64,000 bases of DNA, taken from assembly GCF_001905145.1 (NCBI RefSeq), contig NZ_LWLB01000012.1:535628-599627 (forward strand), written 5' to 3'. The stretch comes from Nocardiopsis sp. TSRI0078 (GTDB lineage: Bacteria > Actinomycetota > Actinomycetes > Streptosporangiales > Streptosporangiaceae). A program made the position numbers and the translations under genes. The notes beneath the pieces are model-generated. The model was not told where the DNA came from. It ran no database searches and saw nothing but the letters and a program-made list of their open reading frames with translations. Below are positions 41,000 through 50,320 of the stretch, one piece after another (position 1 is the stretch's first letter; every line of letters begins with the position of its first letter).

Positions 41000-42361
41000 A
41001 TGCTGCGACCAGACCGCAAGTCACGTCGCCGACACCTGGCGGTGACGGTGACAGCCGGAAGCCTCCTCCTCACGATCTCGGGCTGCGGCTTCCTCAGCGG
41101 CGAGGGGGGCGGCGGCGGCACACCCGACGCCTCCGACGTCGACTGCGCCCCCTTCGAGCAGTGGAGCGACGTCGAGGGCACGGTCGACGTCTACTCGTCC
41201 ATCCGCGACGAGGAGGCCGAGCGCATGGACCGCTCCTGGGCCGACTTCGAGGCCTGCACCGGCATCGACATCAAGCACGAGGGAAGCGGCGAGTTCGAGG
41301 CGCAGCTGCCCATCCGGCTGGAGGGCGGCAACGCTCCCGACCTGGCGCTGATCCCGCAGCCCGGCCTGCTGGAGCGGGTGGTCGAGGACGGCCACGCCGT
41401 GCCCGTGGCCGACGGGGTCAGGGCCAACGTCGAGGAGGGATGGGGCGAGGACTGGCGCGGCTACGCCACCTTCGACGGCGAGCTGTACGGCTCCCCCTAC
41501 GGCGCCAACATGAAGTCGATGGTGTGGTACTCGCCGACCTTCTTCGAGGAGAACGGCTACGAGGTCCCCGAGACCTGGGACGACATGGTGGCCCTCAGCG
41601 ACGAGATCGCCGACTCCGGCACCAAGCCCTGGTGCGTCGGCTTCGAGTCCGGCGACGCCACCGGCTGGCCCGGCACGGACTGGATCGAGAACGCGGTGCT
41701 GCGCGCCTCGGGCACCGACGCCTACAACGACTGGATCTCCCACGACATCCCCTTCGACGACCCGCAGATCGCCGACGCCTTCGACCTGGCCGACGGCATC
41801 ATCCGCAACCCCGACTACGTCAACGGCACCTTCGGCGGTGTGGACAGCATCGCCGTCACCTCCTTCCAGGAGGCGGGCCTGCCCCTGCTCGACGGCGGCT
41901 GCGCGATGTACATGATGGGCTCGTTCTACTCGGCGCAGTTCGAGGAGGACGTCGTGGTGGCCGAGGACGGCGACGTCTACGGCTTCGTCCTGCCCCCGCT
42001 GGAGGCCGGTGCCGAGGTCCCGGTCATGGGCGGCGGCGAGTTCGCCGTCCCCTTCGCCGACCGGCCCGAGGTGGCGGCGGTGCACGAGTACCTGTCCACC
42101 CCGGAGTACGCCAACAGCCGCGCCTCCGAGGGCGCCTGGGTGTCGGCCAACAAGAACATGGACACCTCCGTCATCGAGGACCCCGCGTCCCAGTTCGCGG
42201 CCGAGGTCCTGCTCGCGCCGGACACCGTCTTCCACTTCGACGCCAGTGACTCGATGCCCTCCTCCGTGGGGACCGACGTCTTCTGGACCGGCATGGTCGA
42301 CTGGGTCACCGGCAGCTCCACCGACGACGTCCTGGAGACCATCGAGTCGTCCTGGCCCTGA
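41000..42361 (+). CDS. sugar ABC transporter solute-binding lipoprotein
   Basis: Extracellular lipoprotein of 453 residues that delivers a sugar to the two permeases downstream. A twin-basic signal region (KSRRRHLAVTVTAGSLLLTI) ends in the lipobox ISGC. The mature protein has the CUT1 binding fold: VEGTVDVYSS, GNAPDLALIPQPGLLERVV, GSPYGANMKSMVWYSPTFFE, YEVPETWDDMVAL and WPGTDWIENAVLR. ATG at 41000 has GAGGGAGAAG upstream. The long acidic loops and relation of the permeases point to an alpha-glucoside-type system. A strong hairpin follows the gene. Confidence 0.9.
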   Translation: MLRPDRKSRRRHLAVTVTAGSLLLTISGCGFLSGEGGGGGTPDASDVDCAPFEQWSDVEGTVDVYSSIRDEEAERMDRSWADFEACTGIDIKHEGSGEFEAQLPIRLEGGNAPDLALIPQPGLLERVVEDGHAVPVADGVRANVEEGWGEDWRGYATFDGELYGSPYGANMKSMVWYSPTFFEENGYEVPETWDDMVALSDEIADSGTKPWCVGFESGDATGWPGTDWIENAVLRASGTDAYNDWISHDIPFDDPQIADAFDLADGIIRNPDYVNGTFGGVDSIAVTSFQEAGLPLLDGGCAMYMMGSFYSAQFEEDVVVAEDGDVYGFVLPPLEAGAEVPVMGGGEFAVPFADRPEVAAVHEYLSTPEYANSRASEGAWVSANKNMDTSVIEDPASQFAAEVLLAPDTVFHFDASDSMPSSVGTDVFWTGMVDWVTGSSTDDVLETIESSWP

Positions 42362-42397
42362 TCGGGCGCCCTGACCGGGCTCCCGTTCCCTGACCGC

Positions 42398-42428
42398 ACG
42401 GGGCCCGGCCCGAGAGGCCGGGCCCCGT
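42398..42428 (+). terminator. hairpin between binding-protein and permease genes
   Basis: A 13-bp perfect stem (ACGGGGCCCGGCC with its complement) around CGAGA, between the first and second genes of the importer operon. Partial termination here would give more binding protein than permease, a common arrangement. Confidence 0.7.
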
Positions 42429-42456
42429 CACCCCTGCAGACCGACAAGGGGTCTCC

Positions 42457-43434
42457 ATGGAGTACTCGTTCCTGTACGAGCTTCCCAAGATCGTGTGGAT
42501 GCTCATCGGGATCGCCGCCTTCCTGGGCGTCATCGGCCTGATGCTCGTCCTGGTCGACGTGCCGCGCACCCGGCGCGACCGCTGGCAGGCGTTCCTCTTC
42601 CTCGCACCGGCCCTGCTCCTCCTGCTCGGCGGGCTCGTCTACCCGGTGCTGCGCACGACCATGCTGTCCTTCCACGACCGCTCCGGCGAGGAGTTCGTGG
42701 GACTGGCCAACTACCTCTGGATGTTCCAGCGGCCGGAGATCCTGCTGGTCCTGCGCAACACCCTGCTGTGGGTGGTGTTCGCCCCCACCCTGGCCACCGC
42801 CATCGGACTGCTCTACGCCGTCCTCATCGACCGCTCCCGGTTCGAGTCGGTCGCCAAGTCGCTGGTGTTCATGCCGATGGCGATCTCGTTCGTCGGCGCC
42901 AGCATCATCTGGCGGTTCGTCTTCGCCTACCGGCCCGCCGAACAGGAGCAGTACGGGCTGTTCAACCAGATCGTGGTCTGGCTGGGCGGGGAACCGAGGC
43001 TGTGGCTGCTCGAACAGCCGCTCAACAGCTTCCTGCTGATCCTGGTGCTGATCTGGGTGCAGGCCGGCTTCGCAATGGTCGTGCTGTCGGCGTCGATCAA
43101 GGCGATCCCGGCGGAGATCATCGAGGCCGCGCGCATCGACGGTGCCGGCCCCTGGCAGCTGTTCACCCGGATCACGCTGCCCTCGGTGTGGCCGACCCTG
43201 CTGGTCGTGCTCATCACCATCACGGTGCAGACCCTGAAGGTCTTCGACATCGTCCGCACCATGACCGGCGGCAACTACGGGACCAGCGTGATCGCCAACG
43301 AGATGTACAGCCAGGCCTTCCAACAGGGCCAGCTCGGTCAGGGCTCGGCCCTGGCGGTGTTCCTGTTCGTCCTGGTCGTGCCGCTGGTGATCGTGCAGAT
43401 CCGCCGCAACCGCAAGGCAAGGGAGCTGGTATGA
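42457..43434 (+). CDS. CUT1 sugar ABC transporter permease (AglF-like)
   Basis: Inner-membrane permease of 325 residues. An extra N-terminal membrane helix (IVWMLIGIAAFLGVIGLMLVL) precedes the six core segments, as in AglF-type alpha-glucoside permeases. The EAA loop that contacts the ATPase is EIIEAARIDGAGPWQLFTRI, then TLPSVWP. GTG/ATG context is good: ATG at 42457 after GGGGTCTCC. The stop overlaps the next permease start (ATGA). No ATPase gene is present, so a shared MsiK-type ATPase elsewhere is expected. Confidence 0.9.
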   Translation: MEYSFLYELPKIVWMLIGIAAFLGVIGLMLVLVDVPRTRRDRWQAFLFLAPALLLLLGGLVYPVLRTTMLSFHDRSGEEFVGLANYLWMFQRPEILLVLRNTLLWVVFAPTLATAIGLLYAVLIDRSRFESVAKSLVFMPMAISFVGASIIWRFVFAYRPAEQEQYGLFNQIVVWLGGEPRLWLLEQPLNSFLLILVLIWVQAGFAMVVLSASIKAIPAEIIEAARIDGAGPWQLFTRITLPSVWPTLLVVLITITVQTLKVFDIVRTMTGGNYGTSVIANEMYSQAFQQGQLGQGSALAVFLFVLVVPLVIVQIRRNRKARELV

Positions 43435-44405
43435 CGACCCCTCCGACGACCCCCGTCGTCGCCGAGGCACCCGGCAGCCCCTCCCGCGACCCGCAGGGGG
43501 GCGCGGCCGGCCGGGTGCGCCGCCGGCTGGTCGGTTCGGCGGCCGGCCTCGCAGCGCTCGTGATCGCCGTGCTGTGGACGGTGCCCACCGCGGGCCTGCT
43601 CGTCTCCTCGTTCCGGCCCGCCGACCAGATCCACACCACCGGGTGGTGGACGTTCCTCGCCTCACCCGAGGTGACCCTGGACAACTACCGGGAGGTGCTG
43701 TTCGGCGGCGGGAGCGACGGGCAGCTGATCACCTACTTCGTCAACTCCCTCGTGATCACGCTCCCCTCCACGGTGTTCGTGCTGGGCGTGGGGGCGCTCG
43801 CGGCGTACGCGCTGGCCTGGATCGACTTCCGGGGCCGGGACTGGCTCTTCCTGGGGATCTTCGCGCTGCAGATCGTCCCGCTGCAGATGTCGCTGGTCCC
43901 GCTGCTGCGGTTCTTCTCGCAGGGGGTGTCGGTCGGCGGGACGCAGATCCTGCCCGCGTGGGAGCTGACGGGCGCCATGGCCTTCACCAACGTGTGGGTG
44001 GCGCACACGATCTTCGGCCTGCCGCTGGGCATCTTCCTGCTGCACAACTTCGTCTCGCAGCTGCCGAAGTCCCTGTTCGAGGCGGCCCGGGTGGACGGCG
44101 CCGGGCACGGGCACATCTTCACCCGTATCGTGCTGCCGCTGATCGCCCCGGCGCTGGTGTCGCTGGGCATCTTCCAGTTCCTGTGGGTGTGGAACGACCT
44201 CCTGGTGGCGCTGATCTTCACCGGGGGCGACGGCTTCACCGCGCCGCTGACCGTCCGCCTCGCCGAGATGGCCGGAACGCGCGGAGAGGACTGGCACCGG
44301 CTCACCGCGGGGGCCTTCGTGTCGATGGTCGTGCCGCTGGCCGTGTTCTTCCTGCTGCAGCGCTACTTCGTGCGCGGCCTGCTGGCGGGCAGCGTCAAGG
44401 GCTGA
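43431..44405 (+). CDS. CUT1 sugar ABC transporter permease (AglG-like)
   Basis: Second permease, 324 residues, six membrane segments. The EAA loop is SLFEAARVDGAGHGHIFTRI, then VLPLIAPAL. The first 35 residues are a cytoplasmic Pro-rich tail. It starts within the stop of the first permease (four-base overlap) and is followed by a hairpin before the converging kinase gene. Together with the binding protein it makes a carbohydrate importer lacking its own ATPase. Confidence 0.9.
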   Translation: MTTPPTTPVVAEAPGSPSRDPQGGAAGRVRRRLVGSAAGLAALVIAVLWTVPTAGLLVSSFRPADQIHTTGWWTFLASPEVTLDNYREVLFGGGSDGQLITYFVNSLVITLPSTVFVLGVGALAAYALAWIDFRGRDWLFLGIFALQIVPLQMSLVPLLRFFSQGVSVGGTQILPAWELTGAMAFTNVWVAHTIFGLPLGIFLLHNFVSQLPKSLFEAARVDGAGHGHIFTRIVLPLIAPALVSLGIFQFLWVWNDLLVALIFTGGDGFTAPLTVRLAEMAGTRGEDWHRLTAGAFVSMVVPLAVFFLLQRYFVRGLLAGSVKG

Positions 44406-44476
44406 GGACCGCCCCGGCCGGAGCGCGCGGTCCCATGCCGCACCGGCCGTCGGCGGGCCTCACGCCCCCGGCCGCT

Positions 44477-44503
44477 CCGGGCGCCGCACGAAGCGGCGCC
44501 CGG
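44477..44503. terminator. hairpin between converging genes
   Basis: CCGGGCGCCGC pairs perfectly (11 bp) with GCGGCGCCCGG around ACGAA, 71 bp after the permease stop and facing the fructosamine kinase gene. Confidence 0.6.
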
Positions 44504-44596
44504 GGCCGCACGGCCGGAGCGGATGCTCCGGCAGCCGCAGGGCCGAGGCGGCCGGTCGGCGCGGAGCCGCCCCGCAGGAGGTCGCCCAGGGGCCGC

Positions 44597-45526
44597 TCAG
44601 CCGCCGCGCAGGGCGGTACGGGCCGCCTCCAGGGCCGTGGTCCGGTAGGCGGCGCCGAACAGGCACACGTGCACCAGCAAAGGGTGCAGCTGGTGCAGGG
44701 CCGCCCGCGACCGCCAGCCGGAGGCCAGCGGCGCCACCTCGTTGTAGGCGTCGCGGACCCGTTCCAGGTGGGGCAGGCCGAACAGGGCCAGCATGGCCAG
44801 GTCGGCCTCACGGTGGCCGCCGTGCGCGGCCGGGTCGACCAGTACCGCGTCCTGCTCCCGCCAGAGCACGTTGCCGCTCCACAGGTCCCCGTGCACGCGC
44901 GCGGGCGGTTCGGGGTCGCCCGCCAGGTCCTCCACCGAGTCGACGACCTTCTCCACCACGCGGGCGTCGTTCGGTGTGAGCGCGCCCTGGTCCAGGGCCC
45001 GGCGCAGGTAGGGGCGCAGCCGCTGCTCGGCGTAGAAGCGCGGCCAGTCGTCGGAGGGGGTGTTGTCCATGGGCAGCGGCCCGATGTAGCCGGGCCAGTC
45101 GGCGCCGAAGCGGTCGGCGCCGGTCATGTGCATCCCGGCCAGCTGGCGCCCGAGCCGCTCGGCGGCCTGGACCGTGGGTTCGCACTCCTCCACCCACGGC
45201 AGGACGAGGATGCGCTCGTCCCAGGCCAGGACGTCGAGGGCGGGCGAGCCGAAGGCGCGGCCCAGCCACTCCAGCCCCCGCGCCTCGGCGGTGAGCACCC
45301 CGCTCGACGGGGCGCCCCGGGGCAGGGCCTTGACGAACAGGCGGGTGCCGTCGGCGAGCTCGGCGTAGGAGATGTCCCAGTCGTGGCTGCTCCCGGCCCG
45401 GGCCGCGCGCCTGACGTCGCGGTCGAGCAGGACGCCCAGGCGCTCGGCCATGGTGCCGCCGACCGGGTCCCTGCGGCGTCTCTCCCCGGACCCGTCGCCG
45501 TCGTCCCCGCCTCCGAACGCCCGCAC
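44597..45526 (-). CDS. fructosamine kinase family protein
   Basis: Small-molecule kinase of 309 residues with the fructosamine/APH fold. SSHDWDISYAELADGTRLFV opens the N-lobe, LGRQLAGMH and FGADWPGYIGPLPMDN mark the family, the catalytic loop is RVHGDLWSGNVLW (HGDxxxxN), and LVDPAAHGGHREADLAML is the metal-binding DPA segment. It likely phosphorylates ribulosamine or fructosamine residues on glycated proteins. GTG at 45526 follows GAGAGGGG at seven bases; an ATG at 45451 is also possible. The phosphatase gene is 23 bp upstream, and in related genomes this kinase and phosphatase are paired for protein deglycation. Confidence 0.86.
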   Translation of the reverse strand: MRAFGGGDDGDGSGERRRRDPVGGTMAERLGVLLDRDVRRAARAGSSHDWDISYAELADGTRLFVKALPRGAPSSGVLTAEARGLEWLGRAFGSPALDVLAWDERILVLPWVEECEPTVQAAERLGRQLAGMHMTGADRFGADWPGYIGPLPMDNTPSDDWPRFYAEQRLRPYLRRALDQGALTPNDARVVEKVVDSVEDLAGDPEPPARVHGDLWSGNVLWREQDAVLVDPAAHGGHREADLAMLALFGLPHLERVRDAYNEVAPLASGWRSRAALHQLHPLLVHVCLFGAAYRTTALEAARTALRGG

Positions 45527-45549
45527 GATCGATCCCCTCTCCCCCGGCA

Positions 45550-46077
45550 CTACCGCCTCAACCGGACGACGAGCTCGCTGGTGAGGCCCTTGGCCGCGGC
45601 CTCCACCATGTTCAGGACGGCGGTGAACCCGTCGTCGCCGCCGTAGTAGGGGTCCGGGACCTCCGGGTTGGGGCCGCTGTCGGGCGCGAAGGAGCGGAAG
45701 AGGCGCAGGCGCGACATGTCGAACCCGTACTCGTCGCCGTGCTCGTCGACGGCGCGCCGCAGTTCGTCGACGTTGTCCAGGTCCATGGCCAGGACGAGGT
45801 CGCGGGTGGCGAGGTCGGCGGGGTCGAACTGACGGGCGGTGTGGCTGGTGAGGTATCCGTGCACGCGCAGGGTGGAGGCCGCGCGCGGGTCCATGCCGCC
45901 GCCCACGTGCCAGTCGCCCGTGCCGGAGCTGTCCACCTCCACGAGCTCGCTCAGTCCTGCCCGTTCGAGGTCGGCGGTGAGGACCTTCTCGGCCATGGGC
46001 GACCGGCAGATGTTGCCCAGGCACACCACACTGACACGGTAGGGACCAGCGGGATCACGCGGTTCCGGCAAGCTCAT
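45550..46077 (-). CDS. low molecular weight protein-tyrosine phosphatase
   Basis: A 175-residue phosphatase with the P-loop CLGNICRS (Cys and Arg of CX5R, near residue 20), and DPYYGGDDGF holding the general acid Asp near the C-terminus. DSSGTGDWHVGGGMDPRA is the second conserved loop. ATG at 46077 is preferred to an upstream start at 46137 because family members begin shortly before the P-loop. It is encoded just upstream of the fructosamine kinase, and LMW phosphatases of this type can act on protein-bound sugar phosphates; for this one it is inferred. Confidence 0.9.
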   Translation of the reverse strand: MSLPEPRDPAGPYRVSVVCLGNICRSPMAEKVLTADLERAGLSELVEVDSSGTGDWHVGGGMDPRAASTLRVHGYLTSHTARQFDPADLATRDLVLAMDLDNVDELRRAVDEHGDEYGFDMSRLRLFRSFAPDSGPNPEVPDPYYGGDDGFTAVLNMVEAAAKGLTSELVVRLRR

Positions 46078-46180
46078 GCCTCTTACCGTAACGAAAAACC
46101 GCTGCGCCCACGCGGTCCCGCCCCCGCGCGTTCGCACCGCCCTTCGGGGACGGGGCGGCGGGAGGGGCCGGGAGACGGCG

Positions 46181-46627
46181 TCAGCCCTTGGGGAGGCGAA
46201 CCACGCTGACGAAGAAGTCGTCGATCTGGCGGACCACCCGGATGAACTGCTCGAAGTCCACCGGTTTGGGCACGTAGGCGTTGGCGTGCAGGCGGTAGCT
46301 GCGCAGCACGTCCTCCTCCGCCTCGGAGGTGGTGAGCACCACCACGGGGATGTGCGCGAGGTCGTCGTCGTTCTTGACCTCCTCCAGCACCTCGCGGCCG
46401 TCCTTGCGGGGCAGGTTGAGGTCGAGGAGGATCAGGTGGGGCCGGGGCGCGTCGGCGAACTCTCCCTCGCGACGCAGGAAGCGGAGCGCCTCGACGCCGT
46501 CGGAGACCACGTGCAGGCGGTTGCCCAGCTTGTGTTCCTCGAACGCCTCCTTGGTCATCAGGACGTCACCGGGATCGTCCTCGACCAGCAGCACCTCGAT
46601 GGGATGCACCAACATGACCTCGCTCAA
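46181..46627 (-). CDS. stand-alone response regulator (Rcp1-like)
   Basis: A 148-residue receiver-only protein: [18 protein letters not shown] at the start (acid pocket), the phospho-accepting Asp in [13 protein letters not shown] near 71, [14 protein letters not shown] (Thr) and [11 protein letters not shown] (Lys). This is the Rcp1 type that pairs with phytochrome-like or CHASE3 kinases. Only 16 bp lie between the end of the kinase gene upstream and its start, so it is the third gene of a signalling operon. It has no output domain, so it probably acts by protein contact or phosphotransfer. Confidence 0.9.
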   Translation of the reverse strand: MSEVMLVHPIEVLLVEDDPGDVLMTKEAFEEHKLGNRLHVVSDGVEALRFLRREGEFADAPRPHLILLDLNLPRKDGREVLEEVKNDDDLAHIPVVVLTTSEAEEDVLRSYRLHANAYVPKPVDFEQFIRVVRQIDDFFVSVVRLPKG

Positions 46628-46643
46628 GCTTCAGACCCCTGCC

Positions 46644-48575
46644 TCAGGGCCCCGCCCCGTGGCCGGGGGGAACCGTACCGCCACCGGTGTCGGGTGGAGC
46701 GGACCGGGCGCCGCCGGATCCGTCGTCCGGTCCGGCGCCTTCGTCCTCCTCCGGGGAACCCGTACCCGTGGACTGTCGTGCGGCCGTCGGAGCCGAGTCC
46801 TCGGGGGTTGCGGTCTCGGCGTCCTCGGTGCCCTCGACTCCGTTATCGCTGGGAGCGGTTCCGGCGGTTCCCCCCTCGGGGACCGCGTTCTCCTCCTGCT
46901 CGGAGTCGACGGGCAAGGACCAGCATATGCGGGTTCCGGTCTGACCGGAGTTCTCTTGCTCTGAGGTTTCGGGCACCTCGGGGTCGCGCGAACCGGTGTC
47001 CAGCCAGATCCGCCCCCCGTGGAACTCCACGATCTTCTTGCACATCGCCAGGCCGATGCCCGTCCCCGTGTACTTGTCCCTGGTGTGCAGCCGCTGGAAG
47101 ATCACGAAGATGCGCTCGGCGTACTGGGGTTCGATCCCGATCCCGTTGTCCGCGCAGCAGAACACCCACTCGTCCTCGCGCCGCTCGGCGCTGATGTGGA
47201 CGCGGGGGTCCTCCTCGCCGCGGAACTTCACGGCGTTGCCCACCAGGTTGAAGAACACCTGGGTGAGCAGGGTGCGGTCGCCCTGCACGGTCGGCAGCGG
47301 GTCCCAGGTGACCTCCGCGTCCACCTCCTCCAGGCGGGTGGACAGGCTGCTCAGCGCGTCGTCCAGGGCGCCGTCCAGGGGAACGGGGGCGAAGTTCCTG
47401 GTCCGGCCGACCCGGGAGAAGGCCAGCAGGTCGTTGATGAGGGTCTGCATGCGCTTGGCACCCTCGACCGCGAAGTCGATGTAGGAGTCGGCGCGCTCGT
47501 CCAGCTGTCCCTGGTAGCGGCGCTGGAGCAGCTGGCAGAAGCTCGCCACCTTGCGCAGGGGCTCCTGGAGGTCGTGGGAGGCGACGTAGGCGAACTGCTC
47601 CAGCTCCAGGTTGGAGCGGCGCAGCTCCTCGGTCTGGTTCTCCAGGAGGGTGGACTGCTCCTGGAGCTTGCGCCGGGCGGAGGCGACCTCCTCCAGGTCG
47701 TGCACGATGCGCTCGCGCATGGCGTCCACGTCCCGGCCCAGCCGGACGATCTCCGGCGGGCCGTGCAGGGAGATCCGGTGCGCGTAGTAGCCCTCCGACA
47801 CCTGGCGCATGTGGCCCGCCAGCTCGTCCAGGGGACGCAGCACCCACTGCTGGAGCATCACCCACAGGAACACCGACAGGAACACCACGACCAGGCCGAC
47901 CAGGACCAGCAGGGCGACGACCTGCTGGGTGGCCAGGGCCAGGCCGTCGCGGGCCTCGTTGATCTCGGCCTTCAGCTGCTGGGCGGTGGTGTCGCTGATC
48001 CGGGTGAGCTCCAGGAACAGGATCCGGCCGCGCCGCAGGTCCTCCTGGGAGATCTCCTGGCCGCTGCTGACCTGCTCCAGGGCGGGCTCGGCGAACTCCT
48101 CGGTCCACACCCGGCCCGCGGTGAGCATGTCGTCGACGTTGGCGGCCACCTCGGGGTTGTCCTCGGCCAGCTGGGCCAGGGAGGCCCGGTGCTCCGCCAG
48201 GGTCAGCTGGCTCTCGACGTAGGGCTGGAGGAACTCGCGGTCCTCGGTGAGGATGTAGCCGCGCAGGGCGTGGTCCTGGGTGAGGTAGGCCCCGCTGGTC
48301 TGCTCGACGGCGCTCACCGCGGGGGTCAGGGAGTCGACCTGCAGGTTGAGGGACTCACGGGCCTCCAGCGCGGCCAGGGTGATGACCGACACCGCCACGA
48401 CCAGGACCACGGCGACCACGGTCAGCAGGCTGGTGACGCGCCGCCGCAGGCTCCACGACTCTCGGGGGAGGCGTCCGCGTTCACGGCCCGCGCCGTTGAC
48501 GAAGTGCGTGCCGCCGGTGGAGGCACCACCGCGCACGCCGGTGTCCGGGGCCGGCCCGGATCCCTCGGTCTCCAT
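46644..48575 (-). CDS. CHASE3-HAMP sensor histidine kinase
   Basis: Membrane histidine kinase of 643 residues. Two membrane segments (VTSLLTVVAVVLVVAVSVIT and VVALLVLVGLVVVFLSVFLW) flank a CHASE3 extracytoplasmic helical domain (DHALRGYILTEDREFLQPYV). A HAMP domain, a coiled linker (RKLQEQSTLLENQTEELRRS), the HisKA box FAYVASHDLQEPLRKV and the ATPase domain with NLVGNAVKF, DNGIGIEP and GTGIGLAMCKKI follow. The last 100 residues are disordered and acidic. ATG at 48575 has GAGGAG six bases upstream. It is the middle gene of a three-gene module; its input signal is unknown. Confidence 0.9.
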   Translation of the reverse strand: METEGSGPAPDTGVRGGASTGGTHFVNGAGRERGRLPRESWSLRRRVTSLLTVVAVVLVVAVSVITLAALEARESLNLQVDSLTPAVSAVEQTSGAYLTQDHALRGYILTEDREFLQPYVESQLTLAEHRASLAQLAEDNPEVAANVDDMLTAGRVWTEEFAEPALEQVSSGQEISQEDLRRGRILFLELTRISDTTAQQLKAEINEARDGLALATQQVVALLVLVGLVVVFLSVFLWVMLQQWVLRPLDELAGHMRQVSEGYYAHRISLHGPPEIVRLGRDVDAMRERIVHDLEEVASARRKLQEQSTLLENQTEELRRSNLELEQFAYVASHDLQEPLRKVASFCQLLQRRYQGQLDERADSYIDFAVEGAKRMQTLINDLLAFSRVGRTRNFAPVPLDGALDDALSSLSTRLEEVDAEVTWDPLPTVQGDRTLLTQVFFNLVGNAVKFRGEEDPRVHISAERREDEWVFCCADNGIGIEPQYAERIFVIFQRLHTRDKYTGTGIGLAMCKKIVEFHGGRIWLDTGSRDPEVPETSEQENSGQTGTRICWSLPVDSEQEENAVPEGGTAGTAPSDNGVEGTEDAETATPEDSAPTAARQSTGTGSPEEDEGAGPDDGSGGARSAPPDTGGGTVPPGHGAGP

Positions 48576-48598
48576 GGCCGTCTCCTCTCCGGGCTCTC

Positions 48599-49894
48599 TC
48601 ACCCGGGCTCTCCGTGGGTGATGAGCAGCATCGCCACGTCGTCCTGGAGCGGTCCGCCGTTGCTGCTCTCCGCCTCGTCCACCAGTCGTTCGGGCAGCCG
48701 GGCCAGGGAGGCGTCCTGTGCCAGCACCCCGGTGACCATGCGGCGCAGGCCCGCGACCTCCAGGCGCGCGGGCGGGGCGCCGTCGTAGGCGTCCACGAGT
48801 CCGTCGGTGTAGAAGAGCATGGTCGACCCGACGGGGAGCACGATCTCGTCGATGTCGGTCTGCTCGACCGGGAAGACGCCCAGAGGGGGCTGCGGGGTGA
48901 CCGGGGTCTCCTCCACGGCGCCGTCGCGCAGGACCATGGGCGGCGGGTGCCCCAGGACGCGGAGCCTGACCCGGTCGTCGCCGGTGTCCATGCTCGCCAT
49001 GCACAGCGTCGCGTACAGCTCCTCCTGCGCGCGTTCGCTGACCAGGATGCGCTCCAGGTTGGGCAGGACGAGCTCCTCGTCGACGCCGCCCATGATGAGG
49101 GCGCGCCAGGCGATGCGCAGGCTGACGCCGAGGGCGGCCTCGTCGGGGCCGTGTCCGCTGACGTCGCCGATGATGACGTGGGTGGTGCCGTCCTTCTCGA
49201 CCGCGTCGTAGAAGTCCCCGCCGACCAGGGCGCGCTTGCGACCGGGGCGGTAGTAGGCGCGGTGCTCCAGCGGCGAGCGCTGGAGGAGGACCTGGGGCAG
49301 TAGTCCGCGTTCGAGGCGCATGTTCTCGCGGGCGCGCAGGCGGGCCTCGCGGAGCTGGTTGGCGTTCTCGTCGGCGCGGCGCCGTTCGAGGGAGTAGCGC
49401 AGGCTGCGTCCGAGCAGGGAGCCGTCGACCTGCCCCTTGACGAGGTAGTCCTGGGCGCCCGCGGACACGGCGGCGATGCCCTCGTGCTCGTCGTCGAGCC
49501 CCGTGAGGACGACGACGGCCGCGCGGGGCGCGCTCTCCAGGACCTCGCGGAGCAGGTCCAGGCCCTGGGCGTCGGGGAGGTTGAGGTCGAGCAGCACGCA
49601 GCCGCGGAACCCCTCCAGGTGCTCGCGCGCCTCACCGAGGGTCGGTACCCAGGTGATGCGCGTGGTCAGGGCGGTCTCGTCGAGCAGTTCCTCGGCGAGG
49701 AAGGCGTCGCCCGGATCGTCTTCGATCAGTAGGACGTCAACCGATTCGACGTTGGCCTCCACCCGCTCGTTCGCGACGGTGTCGTCGTCCAGGAAGGCAC
49801 CGTCGTACGAGGCGGCGCCTGTGGCGGAGGCGGCCTGTGCCGCCTCCCCGCCGATCACCGTCACGGGATCGTGCTCTGTTCTCCTGGTATCCAC
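48599..49894 (-). CDS. response regulator with PP2C-type (SpoIIE) phosphatase output
   Basis: A 431-residue protein joining a receiver (about 50-170; LLIEDDPGDAFLAEELL, CVLLDLNLPDAQG with the phospho-Asp, LTGLDDEHEG, YLVKGQVDG) to a SpoIIE/RsbU-type Ser/Thr phosphatase (about 215-430; LVGGDFYDAVEKDG, IGDVSGHGPDEAA, LFYTDGLVDAYDG, LQDDVAMLLI). The metal-binding Asp residues are all present. Such proteins dephosphorylate an anti-anti-sigma factor when phosphorylated. First gene of the operon with the kinase and receiver. GTG at 49894 is the start. The 492-bp spacer upstream (49895-50386) holds promoters only. Confidence 0.9.
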   Translation of the reverse strand: MDTRRTEHDPVTVIGGEAAQAASATGAASYDGAFLDDDTVANERVEANVESVDVLLIEDDPGDAFLAEELLDETALTTRITWVPTLGEAREHLEGFRGCVLLDLNLPDAQGLDLLREVLESAPRAAVVVLTGLDDEHEGIAAVSAGAQDYLVKGQVDGSLLGRSLRYSLERRRADENANQLREARLRARENMRLERGLLPQVLLQRSPLEHRAYYRPGRKRALVGGDFYDAVEKDGTTHVIIGDVSGHGPDEAALGVSLRIAWRALIMGGVDEELVLPNLERILVSERAQEELYATLCMASMDTGDDRVRLRVLGHPPPMVLRDGAVEETPVTPQPPLGVFPVEQTDIDEIVLPVGSTMLFYTDGLVDAYDGAPPARLEVAGLRRMVTGVLAQDASLARLPERLVDEAESSNGGPLQDDVAMLLITHGEPG

Positions 49895-50320
49895 TCATCG
49901 CCCTTGGTCTGCCGGTCCGTGGGGTGCTCTCGCGCCGCATGGCCCCGGGGACACCCGGGGCTCTTCCCAACGGCTCGGACCGCACGGCATCCAAACGATA
50001 ATCGCCCCGGCGACCTGTTGACCAGCGACCGTGACGAGACACATCCGACGCCGACGGACGGAACCGTTGCGCCGTCGCGCCTGCGAGAGAACCCGGTCCC
50101 CGCCCGGGACGGGGTCACGGAAGGACTCCCCACACCTGGACGGAACGGGCATATGCGCGTGCGGAAGCACGTGCGCGGTGTGACGGGGGACACGCCTGGA
50201 ACCAAGCGGAGCCTACCCGAGATCCCACCCGGCCCTCCCCTGACCCGCGCGGACGTGCCCGAGGGCTCGTCCGGCGTGGGGTGGGGACGATTTTTCGTGA
50301 CAGGTTGTCGTATCCGCCTT

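Noticed and set aside
40668..46137. Secondary-metabolite cluster linking kinase, oxidoreductase, transporter and phosphatase genes
   Set aside because: No core biosynthetic enzyme is present and each gene has an ordinary sugar or protein-repair role.
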